Source: Conoideocrella luteorostrata (Eukaryota > Ascomycota > Sordariomycetes > Hypocreales > Clavicipitaceae). Taken from it: a stretch of 64,000 nucleotides of DNA. The stretch's first letter is position 1. Every line of letters begins with the position of its first letter. The stretch covers positions 1-64,000 of the forward strand of contig JASWJB010000070.1 in the NCBI GenBank assembly GCA_032433595.1. Direction: 5' to 3'. Shown piece by piece: positions 33,017 through 45,464 of the stretch. The notes beneath the pieces were generated by a model, which made no database searches, had not been told where the DNA came from, and saw only the letters and a list, made by a program, of their open reading frames with translations. Both the position numbers and the translations under genes were made by a program.

Positions 33017-35472
33017 TCTGAAAATGATTGTTGGGTTCGAAACGATTGATTGGGCAGAGTCGTTTGTAGCGGATGAAGGAGGCAGAGCCGATGCTGATAC
33101 TTCAAGCGTTTCAATTGTAAATGCTCGAGCACTGCTACCATTTTATACACGAATTGAGTCGCCCAATAGTTTTCTCACATGGCTCTCACAAGAGTCCCAA
33201 GCCGAAATGTTCGGCGATTGAAAGCATAAACTGTCATCCAAAGTGCACTCGACTCAGCGATAGTATCAGTGCATCGTGTAAGTCGCTGTCAGGAACCCCG
33301 CATGCCGTCCAGCTACTCCAGATTGTGGCGCGAGCTATGTGTTTCGAATTGACGGCCAAAACGCCGTTCGGCACATGTGTTGCAACCCACTCAAAAATCT
33401 CGACCGTGCCTTGCCCCATCATGGCAACTCAGTTTCCTTGCACTGTCCAAGCAAGGTAAAAAAAAACTGACGAGTGCCTGCATGAGTGGCGCTCGGGTTA
33501 GGGGAGACAGACGAAGGAGGCTGAACGGCAGGACCGCCACGGCTGGCGTTGTGGGGCAGACAGGAACCTGACGAACACGTGTGGACACATGCACACATAT
33601 GAAAGTGGATTTGACGGAGAAAAAAACTCATGTGTTGGGGGCAGTCCGCAAGAGTGCGGAGAAGCCAGCAGAAACCTTCCTCCGTCGCAGCAAGAACCAC
33701 CAGCTCAAATCTGGTTCTCAACGCGAAAACAATAATCACCAGCATTTTCCACGGGCTCGTGAATACGCGGAGTTGCATTCGCTTCGTTACCCCAATCTAT
33801 TTTCATAGCGGATGATCGCATCCCCAGACCAAGCACACTTTCCCCGCAATAAAAATCAAGATCCGATGGTAGTTAGTTCATCGTTGCAGGAAATGTTGGG
33901 CGAAAGGGGCATAGTGCGAGCTGATCACCTACATGTGCTGTGGCAGCAACTGCTTGTTGACCAACAATGTCGACAGATATATTCGATATGCGTGGCTAAC
34001 TTGCGTTGGCCACCAAGGCGATTATGACGTCGTCGTTCTATGCTTAACTTTGCCCACCGTCTCCCATCGCGAAGTTGCGGTCACTTTTCACCGCGCATGC
34101 TAATTTCGAGCCAAGCCAAGCCGTGTAGAGTGGTGGGCCGAAATTACTGCCGGGGCATTTGTATGCAGCGGTGCTCGTCTCCACGTTCCCTGCTACAGCG
34201 AGTGCATGAGCCACAGATACGGCGGAAAGCCCACTGAAGCCCCATGCAATTCTAAAATTAATCTCTACCCAGCACGGACGCCATGTCTCCGGTAGAACCC
34301 AATATTTTCGCAGCTCACGTATACTAGTAGATACAACTCAAGGAGATATAGTTTAAACTATTTATAATACTAGGTCACTCCGATTCTGTAAAATTTATCT
34401 TATATTGACCGTTTTCAAAATAGCGGATTCCGAACCCTGGTGTCTACCAAATTCGCGTGCAGGTGGGATTTTGGGGGTTATTTGACATTCCTGCAGGGCA
34501 TAGCGGCCACACAAACTTGTCATCTACTTTAGCGTTTTATCTCATTTCCATAGTACTCCGTACAGTAATTCAAGAGTGGACGAGGTTTGGGCATTGGAAC
34601 AGACCCGCCTCCTTTTATTTGCAGCGCCACCTCAATTCCCAGTCGCATACGGAGTACGCCTTCCTCACCTCACGTCGGAGATGGACTCGACTACTTTACC
34701 GTCCGTACGCCCTGCGCGCTATCAACTGGTGCTTCCACGTTGGTGTTGTAGTTACGGAGTAGTTTCCAGTCAATTATGTGTACTCCGTACGGAGTAGGCT
34801 ATCTTGTATCTGTGCTAATTGGCCAGCGCACTACTCCGTACAAGCGTAGGAATAAATACCCTTCAGCTCCGCGTCGCCAATATTACATTTGCCATCAGAT
34901 GCATGCAGGTTACACCTGTAACATATACTTCTTGGCTACAGGATAATGAGATATCAGCCTATTCAATCACACAGTCTCAGCACCTGCCGCATTTGCCATC
35001 TTCTAATGCTGAGAAGAGCAGGAACTACCCGCGCAACCCTAAACGCAGCCGTCTTGCGAGCCATATTGTGTCGTTCGAATACCACACCAGAGCCCGCCAC
35101 ATACCTAAACACCAGAGTGAAACATTTAGAATGCGTTGTGTTAGGTGTATCATCACATCATTCAGTTGCACTGATTTCGTCAATTTAAAACGAGTAGAAT
35201 GTCGATCTACTAATTATCCATTCAGCTAGCGTCCAACTAGTCCACACTGCTACAAAAGACGTCCCTAACCTCAGGATAGAGTCTGTTTGTATATAAATAA
35301 TACTCCAGTAAACAGGAAATAGTACTCAGACGCAGTACCTTTGATCCAACAACTTGTCCTAGCCGGGCTGTCCCGGTTTACAAATAGCCGCCCCCACCAG
35401 AGCCACGTTGCTTGGTTCCAGAAACAGCTGCCTGCTAGCAGCTACGCGATGGGTGTCGTTTGTAAAGAGATG
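33017..35472. other. intergenic, 2.5 kb, cluster of TACGGAGTA motifs
   Basis: No supported gene. Between 34554 and 34840 the motif TACGGAGTA (or its reverse) occurs at 34554, 34648, 34753, 34781, 34788 and 34832. The pair at 34781-34796 overlaps to form a perfect 16 bp palindrome. Upstream DNA for HsbA-like expression lies at the left end. Confidence 0.6.
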
Positions 35473-37917
35473 TCACGCTTCCTTTACTGCATCGGCGCGG
35501 TCTCCCTTCTCCATAATAGGTGGAGGACGGGGAATTTTCTGGAAAAAGACGTATCGCTTAATAAACCACGGAAGCCACATAGTCAACTCGTAGTGAATAA
35601 ATTTCTTTGTAGGGATCGAGAAGACCTCTGTAAGTCACATGTCAGCGGGATATAGGGTCTGAAAGTAGTTAGTCGAAATCAAGCTGTAACTTACGATCCA
35701 GCTCTTCTAGAGTGAGTTGTTTAGTTTCCCGAACGAAGCAGAAGATCATAATCCAAGCAACTAGGTTGAGCCCAGCATAGAAACCAACTGTAACCCAAGT
35801 TAGTCACGCTTGCGGTGCGCGTACACAAGGTGTTATAACGCGTTGCACTTACAAGCACCTGTCGAAGTCATGACCGTCTTCATACGTGGGAAGGTCAAAC
35901 CAAGAATTCCAGCTGAAGCAGAATGCACTGGTTAGCAGAGTCTAGTTAGCTGTGCTAGGAAAGACTCACCAAAGGTATTGTTGATACAGACGGCCCAGGC
36001 CATTCCTTGCTCACGCTGAATAGTGGGGAAAACCTCGGCAGAGTACTGGAAAGCGACAGGGCCCTCACCGAGTGAGTAGCAAATAGTGAACAAGTAGACA
36101 AAGCTAATTCATCGAAATGCAGTCAGCAATCGCACAAAGTCATGCAACACACAAGAGTTAAGCAATGATATGTTTCCTTACAGCACAACTGGCCCGATTC
36201 TTGCTCCGCGGGATCTGAAATCCTGGGCAGGGTTTTGTTCGTCGCCTGTTGCTGACGGAGCAATATGATATGCACCGTTCGGGAGCAGTGAAAGCCCGGC
36301 TGCCAAGAGGAAGATGCACATGAGAGGGAAAGTCTTCGATACATGTTAGCTTAGATACATTCCATCTCCAAAAATGTTTTACTTCAGGCATACTATCATT
36401 GTCAAGGTTCTTCGGCCTTTAGTATCGATAAGGAACAGAGTGGGAATAGTCGCCACGACTTGGATTGCTCCGTATCCAAGCGACGCGTACAAGGCCTCAG
36501 TAGCTGAGTAGCCGACGCTCTCAAAGATGGATGAGCTGTAGAAAGAGATGACTGCAGATTCATCAGCTTCTACGTATCAGGGGAGAGCTCGAATTTCAGA
36601 ATAGCCACTCACTATTGATTCCACACATTTGCTGAGCAATCATGACGGTTGAAGCGCCATAGTTTGCTCGTCTGATCCTCGGGACGGCAAAACAGTCCCA
36701 GAGGCGGGCAAAGTAGCCAGCGCCGCGAGCCTCCTTCTTCTCCAATTCATAGATGACGTATGAGTAGTAGAAGTCCCTTGCTGCAATGATGGGATGGGCC
36801 CTCAGGCGCATCATTGATCGAAATCCTTGGTCATGCTTATTATGCTTCATTAGCCAACGTGGGGACTCTGGGCAGAAGAAGATGCCGATCATGAGGATGA
36901 AAGACGGGATGAATGCCGACCCCAGCTGAAGTCGCCAGGCAATATGTCCAGTATCCTTGACGATGACGTTGGCGGCGAAGCCCAAGAAGATGCCGATAAC
37001 AACCCAAAGCTGCCAGAACATGACCAAGGCACCTCGAGTCCTGGCTGGGGCCATTTCGGCCGAGTAAATGGGTACCGTGGCGTTCTTGGCACCGATGCCA
37101 ATGCCCATGATGAACCGCGCGGCAAAGAGGCCCTGCCAAGACTGGGCACAAGCGGAACCGATTGGGGTAGCAGTAAGACAGAGAGCAGTGAGAAAAATCT
37201 CGCCCCTTCGACCCAAGTAATGGTTGAGTGGATCGACGATGAAGGCACCGCTGGAAAGACAAGTTAGCCAGGCGAGCTGACGAAAAAGCCCAGGGTAGCC
37301 GTGTTCGCATGCATTACCACCTACATAAGACCAGCGGTGAGGAAGATGATGGAATTAACCAAGCCGACGATCCATTCGTCAGTCCCTTCCCCGGTGATTC
37401 CAAATTCCTGTTTAAATGACAGGTTTGCGCCGTTCGAACCGGTCTGATCCCATCCCTGGGTCGCGGCTCCAATAGCGCAAAGACCAATAGAGTACCAAAG
37501 CATGGTAGGGCCGTGCCACTTATGGTCTCTTTCATATACGAGTGCGCTGCGCTCGTCCTCGGAAAGCTCGGAGAGCATCTCAAATCTTGCGGGATCGCGA
37601 GCTACTAGAGCGGCGCGGCCAAAAATGTCGGCGTATTCAGACATGTTATGCGATTCAGCGAACGCCTTGGCGTTGAGGACAGCATCACTTTCCGATTGGC
37701 GCTGTGCACATGTGCGTTAGTAACCCCGACCCTGAACATTACCGAGTGGAATTGGAGTAGTCTGCTGGTGCTTGCTAACCTTGAGGGGATTCTCGATGAT
37801 GTTGAGAGCGACAGAGCCGCGTCGGCCTGTGTTCGCCTGGTCCGAAGGTTGCTCACTCCCCAAGACATGCTCGTCGCGAGAGGTCTCAGGAAGGTCTCCA
37901 GACACTCTCTCCTTCAT
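35473..37917 (-). CDS. MFS sugar/polyol transporter, 12 TM
   Basis: Nine exons (37780-37917, 37325-37701, 36613-37250, 36394-36551, 36182-36333, 35970-36103, 35853-35912, 35695-35787, 35473-35627) all join in phase to give 634 residues. Sugar-porter signatures: GLGRRGE-like [11 protein letters not shown] after TM2, [36 protein letters not shown], and [14 protein letters not shown]. The C-terminal [17 protein letters not shown] is typical of the family. The ITR/polyol-like [12 protein letters not shown] in TM1 suggests an inositol or related polyol porter rather than a simple hexose carrier, but this is not certain. Proton symport at the plasma membrane. No frame breaks, so probably functional. 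Confidence 0.9.
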
Positions 37918-39500
37918 GGTGGTCGTATTCGAAAGTGTCTACCAGATCAAGGGTGTGGGTTCAACTTTATCACCTATAAGAAGCGCAATAATGGCTTCGA
38001 ATCAACTTCTTGGTGATGTCAATGCTGGAGGAAGAAGAAGAAAGAAAAGCTCTGGGAAAAAACCATGGCATTATTAGTTATACCGAGTAGCAAACGGGCT
38101 GACTAGCAAACAAACGAAGGATTCCCAACATGGTGGGTGGGGAGAGGTGGTGTGAGGCTTGATAGCCTGTGTATCCGGCGCAGTTGAAGGCCCACTCCAA
38201 CGTGTCTCTCACTCGCCCAAACGAAAGACTAGGGGCGACTGACTTCAATGTTTCAATAAATTGTTTGTGCAGTCAGATTGAGCTTATCTCCACCATGTCA
38301 GCGCTGAACAGGCAGCAATATTCCCGACAATGTGAGTGGCCAGTCTCAGTCCCCCACCCCCATGGGGGAAGCGGCCCATTGGTGGGCCTGATTGGTGCTG
38401 ACGCTGGTCCGACGCCCGTCAGCCAAATTGACGTCGATCGCTCCACATCATCCGTCTAACCTGACAATGACGCATTATGAAAGCACATGGAAATGAAAGA
38501 CCTTTGATACCATGCGCCAAGTTGGCTTCTACCCAACTGCCCCGACCCACCCATATGGGTAGTAACCGTTCAATTCGTCATTTAGTTCCTTCGACGCCAT
38601 CACTCGGCCCGCTGGCGACTGTAACCTCAGCAGGGAAGTCGTGCTTGGATACTCCGTACATGATGTTACATGTAGATTACTTTACTTTTTTCTAAGGATG
38701 GGTTATGTAAACCGGGGTTATGTCCAGTACATATTAAAAAAAAACTGCCAAAAGAGAGAACGCGCTATCTCCTAATTCCGGAGAAGCTGGTCAAAGACTG
38801 TGGCCCGGACCCCACGCTTCCCACATTTGGCCGCTGACTTCTACCCTGCATGTGCGGCGTGGCTATCGGTCAGAAGCCTGCCGCAAGGGAGCAAGCGGCC
38901 AGGCCCAGAGTCAAGGTGTCGCCAAATTAATCGAGACACATTCAGAGCAGCGGGAGAGTGTCCCCGATGTCTCGATTAATCTGTCAGGCGCGTGGGAGTA
39001 CAGTCCGTCTTGTCTAATCTGCCTAACTGATCATGCAACTAGCCTCGATCAGCATAACTATGGAGTTACACCCATTATCATTGGCGTGTTGCATATTGTA
39101 CTTGGCTTTAGGGTAGGAAGGAGGAGCGTCTTGTAAGTTTGAGACTCCTTGCACACATCAAAGTTGCGAGACTTCCAACTCATTTATGAGGCTGCAGGGT
39201 CAATACAAATGCGAGAATAGAGGGCAGTTAGTGTATCGTCTATTTTATGCAACAGAGATCCCCGCCATCCTCTTAGTTTTTGTTGTAACCCCGAACTTCT
39301 TTGCGGGTCTCTCTCTGTAAGCCGCCCGCCGAAACGCCGCAGCTGTGGGTCTGGGCACCTTCGAGGAGACTCTCATGGTGGAAGAAGCTGTCCATTGCCG
39401 TGACAGCATCACATTATGTTTACCCTCCCTTCCCCTATTATTTCTCCTAACAGCATTGGTAGGTACCCTTCATATCGGTCAGCCACCCTCCATACTTACT
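37918..39500. other. intergenic, divergent promoter region
   Basis: Separates the divergently transcribed transporter (-) and GST-like gene (+). One TACTCCGTA at 38650-38658; CCCCCACCCCCATGGGGG-like palindrome near 38355-38372. A TGTCTCGATTAAT segment occurs inverted around 38930-38985. No gene seen. Confidence 0.5.
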
Positions 39501-40331
39501 ATGACGACAATGTCTGACCCAATTGTCTTCTACGACATCGCTCAGCGGCCGCCAGTGACAGAGACATGCTGCGCCGTAAACCCCTGGAAATCCAGGCTAG
39601 CCCTTAACTTCAAAGCTGTTCCCTATTCTACCTCGTGGGTAAAGATGCCAGACATCAGCAAACTCCGCACTGGTCTGAAGGTTCCGGCCTGCCGCAAACT
39701 CGCTGATGGCTCCGACTACAACACCCTTCCCATTATATACGACCCTGCTACCAACTCCTTTGTCGGCGACTCCTTCGACATAGCCGTCCACCTACAACAC
39801 AATTATCCCTTTTCTGGTGCTGGAGACCTCTTACCTCCCCAGAAGCTTGACTACGTCTTCAGCAACAGTGCAAAACTAGTCGTACCACTGTCGGAGCTTC
39901 GGGAGACCAATTTTCCAGAGTACGCCCGGTTCAACACTAATATCGACGCCGCCTTCAGTGCACATGTCCCTCTTATGGTTCATGGACTTCCGCTGGATCC
40001 CGCGACTGCTGATATTACCAAGGCGGAATTTGTTAAACGTGCTGGTGTTGGGTCATGGGACGACTTTGCCCTAGTGGGTGAGGCGCGAGAGAAGATGAAG
40101 GAGTCTTTTGTAGCTATCCTGGGTGATGTAGCAAAGTTATTCTTGAAAGATACGAGTGGGCCGTTTCTGCTAGGACAGAGGGCTAGTTATGCGGATCTTA
40201 TTGTTGGCGGGTGGTTAAGGATGATGCGTATGACTTTGCCCGAGAGTGAGTGGAACGAGGCCAGGGGGTGGCATGGAGGCATATTTGGAAAGTTGTACGA
40301 TGCTCTGGATAAATATGCGGAGGTGAAATAA
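39501..40331 (+). CDS. glutathione S-transferase-like protein (UstS-type)
   Basis: Intron-free, 276 residues from the ATG at 39501 (a second ATG at 39510 is also possible; the open frame extends upstream but without homologous sequence). The N-terminal thioredoxin-like half shows YDIAQRPPVTETCCAVNPWK and LPIIYDPATNSFVGDSFDIA, with the ES-type glutathione contact replaced by DS. The all-helical C-terminal half contains FLLGQRASYADLIVGGWL, where YADL matches the usual N-capping box. Fungal relatives occur in metabolite clusters and detoxification. Cytosolic. A likely role is glutathione conjugation or related thiol chemistry; substrate unknown. Confidence 0.82.
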   Translation: MTTMSDPIVFYDIAQRPPVTETCCAVNPWKSRLALNFKAVPYSTSWVKMPDISKLRTGLKVPACRKLADGSDYNTLPIIYDPATNSFVGDSFDIAVHLQHNYPFSGAGDLLPPQKLDYVFSNSAKLVVPLSELRETNFPEYARFNTNIDAAFSAHVPLMVHGLPLDPATADITKAEFVKRAGVGSWDDFALVGEAREKMKESFVAILGDVAKLFLKDTSGPFLLGQRASYADLIVGGWLRMMRMTLPESEWNEARGWHGGIFGKLYDALDKYAEVK

Positions 40332-40701
40332 GCCATCGTGGTATGTATATGTGCTGAAGGTCTCATAATAAGTCAAAACAAGACAATCACACCATATTCC
40401 ACGTGAAGAGGACTTACCCTATCCCAGTCGACAAGGAGATTTTCTCATTTATAGACAGTATGGAAGCGGCACTATCTACAGCTTCGCTACGTGAAGTACA
40501 GGCAAATCAGTTTCGGATCCCTGCAGGAACTCAGAACCTTGCCCCATACGTTTTCTCCCAGCAAAGTATGAGTGTCTGAATACATGTCCTCCGGCCATGA
40601 TAAACATTAATGCATTAGGTAACGTTAGAAATGTACAGCACTGTTATCGCCATTCCTCCTCTAGGCAAACATAGACATCATCTGAGGCGAATGTATGTTT
40701 A
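40332..40701. other. intergenic
   Basis: 3' flank of the GST-like gene up to the LTR. Nothing seen. Confidence 0.4.
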
Positions 40702-40975
40702 TGTCACGACTGGGTACTGGTAAAGCAGAGTGATAGACAAGACTTCTGAAGTATTCGTAGCTTCTTAGCAACAAGGTAGCACTGTATTGTGAACGGTCTT
40801 AATCTCTGGCCTTCTGACAATCTGGTCTCCTCCTTCCCTACTTATGCTTCGCTGTTACCCCGCAGCTAGGAGTTTGCTAGCTGCATGATACTCTCCTCCA
40901 ATAGGCCCAGGTGCGTCGCTAGATTCACGACGTCACGTGGCCTCTGAATGCCCTCACAAGCAGTAGTCTCTGACA
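40702..40975 (+). mobile_element. solo LTR, 274 bp, with 5 bp target duplication
   Basis: Same element and length as 11674-11947, roughly nine bases in ten identical. Begins TGTCACGACTGGG and ends CTCTGACA, flanked by GTTTA at 40697-40701 and 40976-40980. No internal coding region. Confidence 0.92.
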
Positions 40976-40980
40976 GTTTA

Positions 40981-42419
40981 ACAGTCCATGAACAAGGATT
41001 ATACTTAACGGTTGCGATTCATAGCATCGTATCGTGACCAAAGCTCTCCGTCTGGTAGCGTGAGCACTATTATCCTCTATGAAGACTGGGCAGTGCAGCT
41101 GATGGTGAGCTTGTTGTCACACTATCTTGACTTTGATTAGCTTAGTATGTTGAGTTTTCATATTGGTTGAATGGATAAGTACGGGTCTAAAATGACCGAT
41201 CTCTCGCGAGAAGTGACCCAGTTAACGATCTTGCCTTAGATGAGATATTTAATAATTTCTTCTGAGCAGCAACCGTTGGGAAAGGTCCTCTTTCCCCGAG
41301 TAATATGTCTGTCTCACAAGACTCGGCAAAAGGTGGATCGAACGCTCCACACAAAACGCGGAATAATGCATTTTATATAGCCTTATGATAGAGTGTTTAC
41401 CACAAACCTTGCAATAAAACGACGTGAGACTCCAGTTAAGATAAAGCGAGCCGTAGCTTCCACTCAATATATTAGTTTGTTCTCTTCAAAGAATCATTCG
41501 ATAGGCTGCGGCGGATCTTGATATTGAGATGGCAGATCATTTTACCGGTTCATGTCGTAACACTGACAACAGACGTGTTGGTAGAATACCATTAGTTCAG
41601 GTTGTGTGTAGAAGAGTCTCGGTCCTTGATTTTGACACCAATAATTATTATGTAGCCGAATCTACGAAGCTTGCTTAACAAGAAAGAGCGAACTCGCGGC
41701 GAGGAAACACAGCATAACTGATAACATACATTGTTCGCCTCACAACGGTGAATCGAACCTCCCTGGCGACAATAACTAGTGCATGTGTTGAACCACAAGC
41801 AGTTATCTGTTTATGACGACGAGGGAACAGCTTGCCTGCCGTAGTAGCACTATGAACACTAGCTCTTCTTGAGGTCAAGCGGAGATTAATTGCATGGCAC
41901 GGAGGAGTCGCAGCGACAAGCGTCCCGCCTCTTCCTATTTTTGCACAGACGATCTAGGCGCCCGCTAGTCTTGTAGGTTACCTCATAGTACTTGGCATTC
42001 GTTTGTTTTATCTCTGTATGGACAAAGTCAGAGTTCCATGAGGGAATTTGTGTTAGAACCAAGAGTGATGGGCAGAACCACTGTAGCTGCAAATTGTCGC
42101 AACTTGACTCGCATTCTGAACCCTGGAGGGTTGCCGAGAGGCCGCAGTATTTTCATGGGGGGAGGACAGCCTATCATTGTACAATGCCTATGTTTGACAA
42201 GATAATTGCTTCCAAAATATGTGAGGTTGGGTCCGCCCCCCGGTCTTGCATCAGCGTGCAACACAAGGCTAAGAGAAAGCTCGACCTTTCAAAAGAAAGC
42301 TGCTGATGCATTACCTGCGAGACGGAGATGCTGACAATTGAGCGTGGATGGGACGAGGTTAAACTTCAAGAGTCGAAAACGCATGGTCAGATACCTAGAT
42401 CAGACTCAGAGTTGCCACG
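40981..42419. other. intergenic, 1.4 kb
   Basis: Near 41352-41376 about 22 bases (CGGAATAATGCATTTTATATA) resemble the sequence just right of the MITE at 12301. Otherwise nothing recognisable. A GGTTCGATTCACC-like stretch (complement of about 41748-41760) was checked for tRNA and rejected. Confidence 0.4.
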
Positions 42420-42587
42420 ATGTCGTTATTACGTCCGTCTGGTCGAGGGGTGTCCGAGCTCGCTATCCTCTGCGCCTTCAACCTCCAGTACAACATGATC
42501 GAGCTGCTTTTCAACGAGCGGGACAACGACAACGACCAGTTCCACAGAGCTCGAAATAACGTCAACGCATATAGAAGACTAGTTTAG
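42420..42587 (+). pseudogene. nucleoside phosphorylase-like (PNP_UDP) domain fragment
   Basis: A 55-residue frame with ATG at 42420 reads GRGVSELAILCAFNLQYNMI, then ELLFNERDNDND and NNVNAYRRLV. Spacing and residues resemble the beginning of the nucleoside-phosphorylase-like domain at the N-terminus of many fungal NLR and ankyrin proteins (pattern EIAIICALPLE-x-DAVEALFDE...NAY). The frame then ends; no catalytic part remains. Probably a truncated NLR-type gene. Similarity is judged by eye. Confidence 0.5.
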
Positions 42588-42937
42588 AGAATGAATCCGC
42601 CTACGATATATGTCCTGTCTGATCAAATGAGGCTTAGATCTTCAAGAGAGCCCAATAGCCGCACCTCTCACACAACCCCCCGATTTACCACAGCCCGATT
42701 TGATTGAAGGGCTGAATGATGGGTTGGAGCGTCTGGGAACACTTAGGTCTCAGACAAGAATGTGGCAGGAAGAAAGGTGGTTGGAAATAAGGTAGCCGGA
42801 AGAAGGCTATCATGAGAGGTAAATAGGAGGCATTGTGGAAGGAATGAGAAGGCAATTAAGCAGATCAATCATCCCATTCATCAATTCACATGCATTTTAT
42901 CCTTTTCAATTCCACTTCCATACGGTCGCTTCCGACA
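42588..42937. other. intergenic
   Basis: No further pieces of the phosphorylase-like domain could be read in any frame. Nothing else seen. Confidence 0.35.
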
Positions 42938-44325
42938 CTATGATCTTCTTAACTTTGTACGTGCAATGAAGACAGTATAGATAAGCGCAGTTTTTACGAA
43001 GGAAAGCCAAAAGCCTTGTCCAAACATCCCAAGAAGCCTGCTGGTCAACCATGTGTTTTTAGATCTCTCGATAATTTGGTTTTCGCAGTCCGTCTTGGAT
43101 AATTCTCCTTGCCAAACTCTTGCCATAGTTAAGCACTGCCACGCTATATGATCTGTGGATGCAGCGAGATGAGGTCGAAACCCGCTAAGTGCTTCACCAA
43201 TCAAGATCACGTGGTTATCATAGAAACTCCTTTGGGAAGAAAACACATCATTAACTTTTGTAACAAAAGGCCGTTGAGTCTTCTGTACCAAATCCGTAAA
43301 AGGCCCCGCCATTTTAACTATAAATGGATCACGGTGACGTTCCCATATCGCTTGGCGTAGGAGACCTGCAGGCACTGTATTCTGGTGATGCTTTCCATTA
43401 ATATCAGAGAATATCTCGGAAATTTCGCTTGACCCTGCTGGAACGTTATAATACCAGACCCAATTGAGAAGCCTCTCATCAGTTTGAAAACTTCCGGCAT
43501 CTGTTGGGATCACATATCTAATAAAGAAGAATTTGCTGATTAGTTTCTTTCCAATAGTTAGATAAAAACTCACGCTGGCTATTGACTTACGTAAGAATAT
43601 ATGAATCGCTTAGTAAATCCAAAGTTACATTATTTGCAAAGTATTCCCTTGTTTCCGGTAGTACGTCGTTTTCGCGCACTGTTCCACGCCAGGCAACGTA
43701 GCCAGAGTATTCCGCGGTTACAGAAGGCTGTAACAAGGTTCTAATAGTAGAGTGCATGCCATCAGCTGCAATAACCAGATCAGCTGTAACGCGACCCGGT
43801 TCTCCATTTGTTACATCAACATAGTGAACAGTGGTGAGAGCATCTATATACTCAAGGCCAGTGACCTTTTTTCCGGCGCGATAATTAACACTACCTTCAC
43901 CCTCTCGAGCTGGTGGGGGATTGGGACATGCTGCTGACGCATGACCATCAAAGTTAGCCCTTAGTATGCGGTAGAGTAACCCCCAACTTGTCAGAAGTCG
44001 TGGAGCGTTAAATTTAAGAATATTTGAATTTTTGCGATATGCAATTTGTGTTGAAGTAGCGGCAATAGATGTAGCAAGCCCCGTAAAATCGTACTTTTCG
44101 AGAAAGTCTTTCATGTGGAGGCCAAAGCCGATGCCGGCTATATGGCTACTTCTTTCAGATGATACCTCTTGCTCAAGCAGAGTAACGTTACTACCAAGAC
44201 GCTTGAGCTGGATGCCGCTCATCAAGCCGGCAAGCGAGCCTCCAACCTAGAATTAGTTAGCTGTAATCTACAATGAGTCGCGAAAGCTAACTGACCACAA
44301 CAACAGAGGTAGGTATTGGTTGCAT
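42938..44325 (-). CDS. FAD-dependent monooxygenase
   Basis: Exons 44296-44325, 43591-44246 and 42938-43517 (introns 49 and 73 nt) join in phase to give 421 residues. The dinucleotide fold VVVVGGSLAGLMSGIQL spans intron 1, ending LLEQ for the ribose-binding acid. The second FAD contact is DLVIAADGMHSTIR. The third motif, usually GD...P..G.G, reads LIGEALSGFRPHLAASTDHI, with GE for GD. A C-terminal hydrophobic stretch precedes RTKLRRS. The fold matches the 2,6-dihydroxypyridine/aromatic hydroxylase group. NAD(P)H- and O2-dependent hydroxylation of an unknown substrate is expected. Apparently intact, unlike the relic at 11.4-12.8 kb, from which it differs in sequence. Confidence 0.88.
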
Positions 44326-45143
44326 GTCTCCTTGGTATGCCGTGCTAGCACTTTCGCTTCGGGATGGAAAAACAGAGGCAGTTCTGTTGGGAATTTATCG
44401 TGCTCTGACGGCTCTACTATCGAGACAGTGTGAGCTGTTGATCAGGTTGGAGTGGAGACGAGACAAAGAGCTGCAAAACTGAAAGAGGGCGATTTATGGG
44501 AGCCGCGTCTGCCGACCGAACTGATCAACCAAGGGCAGTTGGGCTCGTCTCATTTGGCCCCCACCCCCTGCCGCTTGTTATTTGTAAAAATAGCATGGAT
44601 CATAGGCCGCTCTTTTGAGTATATTATACCCCCTATATCCGGCGCCACAAGGCCAACCCATGGCGTGGGCCTGGACAATTGATTTAATTGGCTTGTTAGC
44701 ATACGTCTCGCTCCAAAGCCCTTTTGCATGCTCGACTTGGGGATCCCGTGCACCATTGCTAGGTATCTGTCATGAAACGAGAGGATCTGCCTGCATGAAG
44801 AGGAATGATACCTAGATAAGCAAACCCATTTCGAACTTACTGTGCCAATCTATGCCACCATCCACGCTGACTCAAGCATTTAGGTAGCTCTCAAGCATTA
44901 CGACAATACTTTACATAGTGTCGCATGCCGTGGAACAAAACCGATCTATTAAGCGCTTACCCACTCTGCTCGTAATGGTGATTCTTAATCTGCACTGCGC
45001 AATATCAGACAGCAAGCAAGCCTACGAAAGTTTGAGGCTGAGCAGCGATTGGTGAGATGCAGTCTCCTTGCTTAGGTGAGTCGACGTCGGTTCCTTGCTC
45101 GTTTTGACGGGGGGCTCCGCGCAAGTCTTCCGCAAACGCCATC
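44326..45143. other. intergenic
   Basis: Upstream region of the monooxygenase and of the MADS-like ORF. No repeat, RNA gene or supported coding region seen. Confidence 0.4.
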
Positions 45144-45464
45144 ATGACAAACATGTCCAACATGAAGCGATATCGGACTAAAGAGAACTTCGCAAAGTCA
45201 TCCAAGTCAGGTACAGCACGATTCAATAAGTTGAGACAGAAGTATGACGCGCACGTCTATCTCCAAGTGCAATGGAGAGGAAGACACTACGAGTATAGCT
45301 CAGATAAGGATACTCGTTGGCTGAAGATCGGCGAGGAGCTCGAAACGATCTACCCATTGCCTGTTCAATGGACGCCAGCAACCTTCATGCCAAATAACGA
45401 CACACCCGAGAGCTCTTTACCAGAAGAAGATTCTGCCAGGTCGAATTGTCTGCTACTCCAATAG
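45144..45464 (+). CDS. small MADS-box-like (SRF-type) protein
   Basis: A complete 106-residue frame without introns. Residues about 8-60 (KRYRTKENFAKSSKSG, then KYDAHVYLQVQWRGRHYEYS) resemble the basic/beta-strand portion of the short SRF/MADS-like proteins of fungi. YPLPVQWTPATF follows. It lacks the canonical MADS helix signature and any transactivation region. It could be a stand-alone DNA-binding-derived protein or a fragment. Its last 80 bases overlap, tail to tail, the NLR N-terminal piece on the other strand. Family call is by eye and moderate. Confidence 0.45.
   Translation: MTNMSNMKRYRTKENFAKSSKSGTARFNKLRQKYDAHVYLQVQWRGRHYEYSSDKDTRWLKIGEELETIYPLPVQWTPATFMPNNDTPESSLPEEDSARSNCLLLQ

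Noticed and set aside
41700..41780. A GGTTCGATTCACC T-loop-like sequence suggestive of a tRNA on the minus strand
   Set aside because: No A box, no 7 bp acceptor stem and no cloverleaf could be drawn; only a short 8-9 bp stem encloses about 25 bases.
40981..42300. Second MITE copy suggested by 22 bases shared with 12301-12322
   Set aside because: The shared bases lie outside the MITE, and no inverted repeats were found here.
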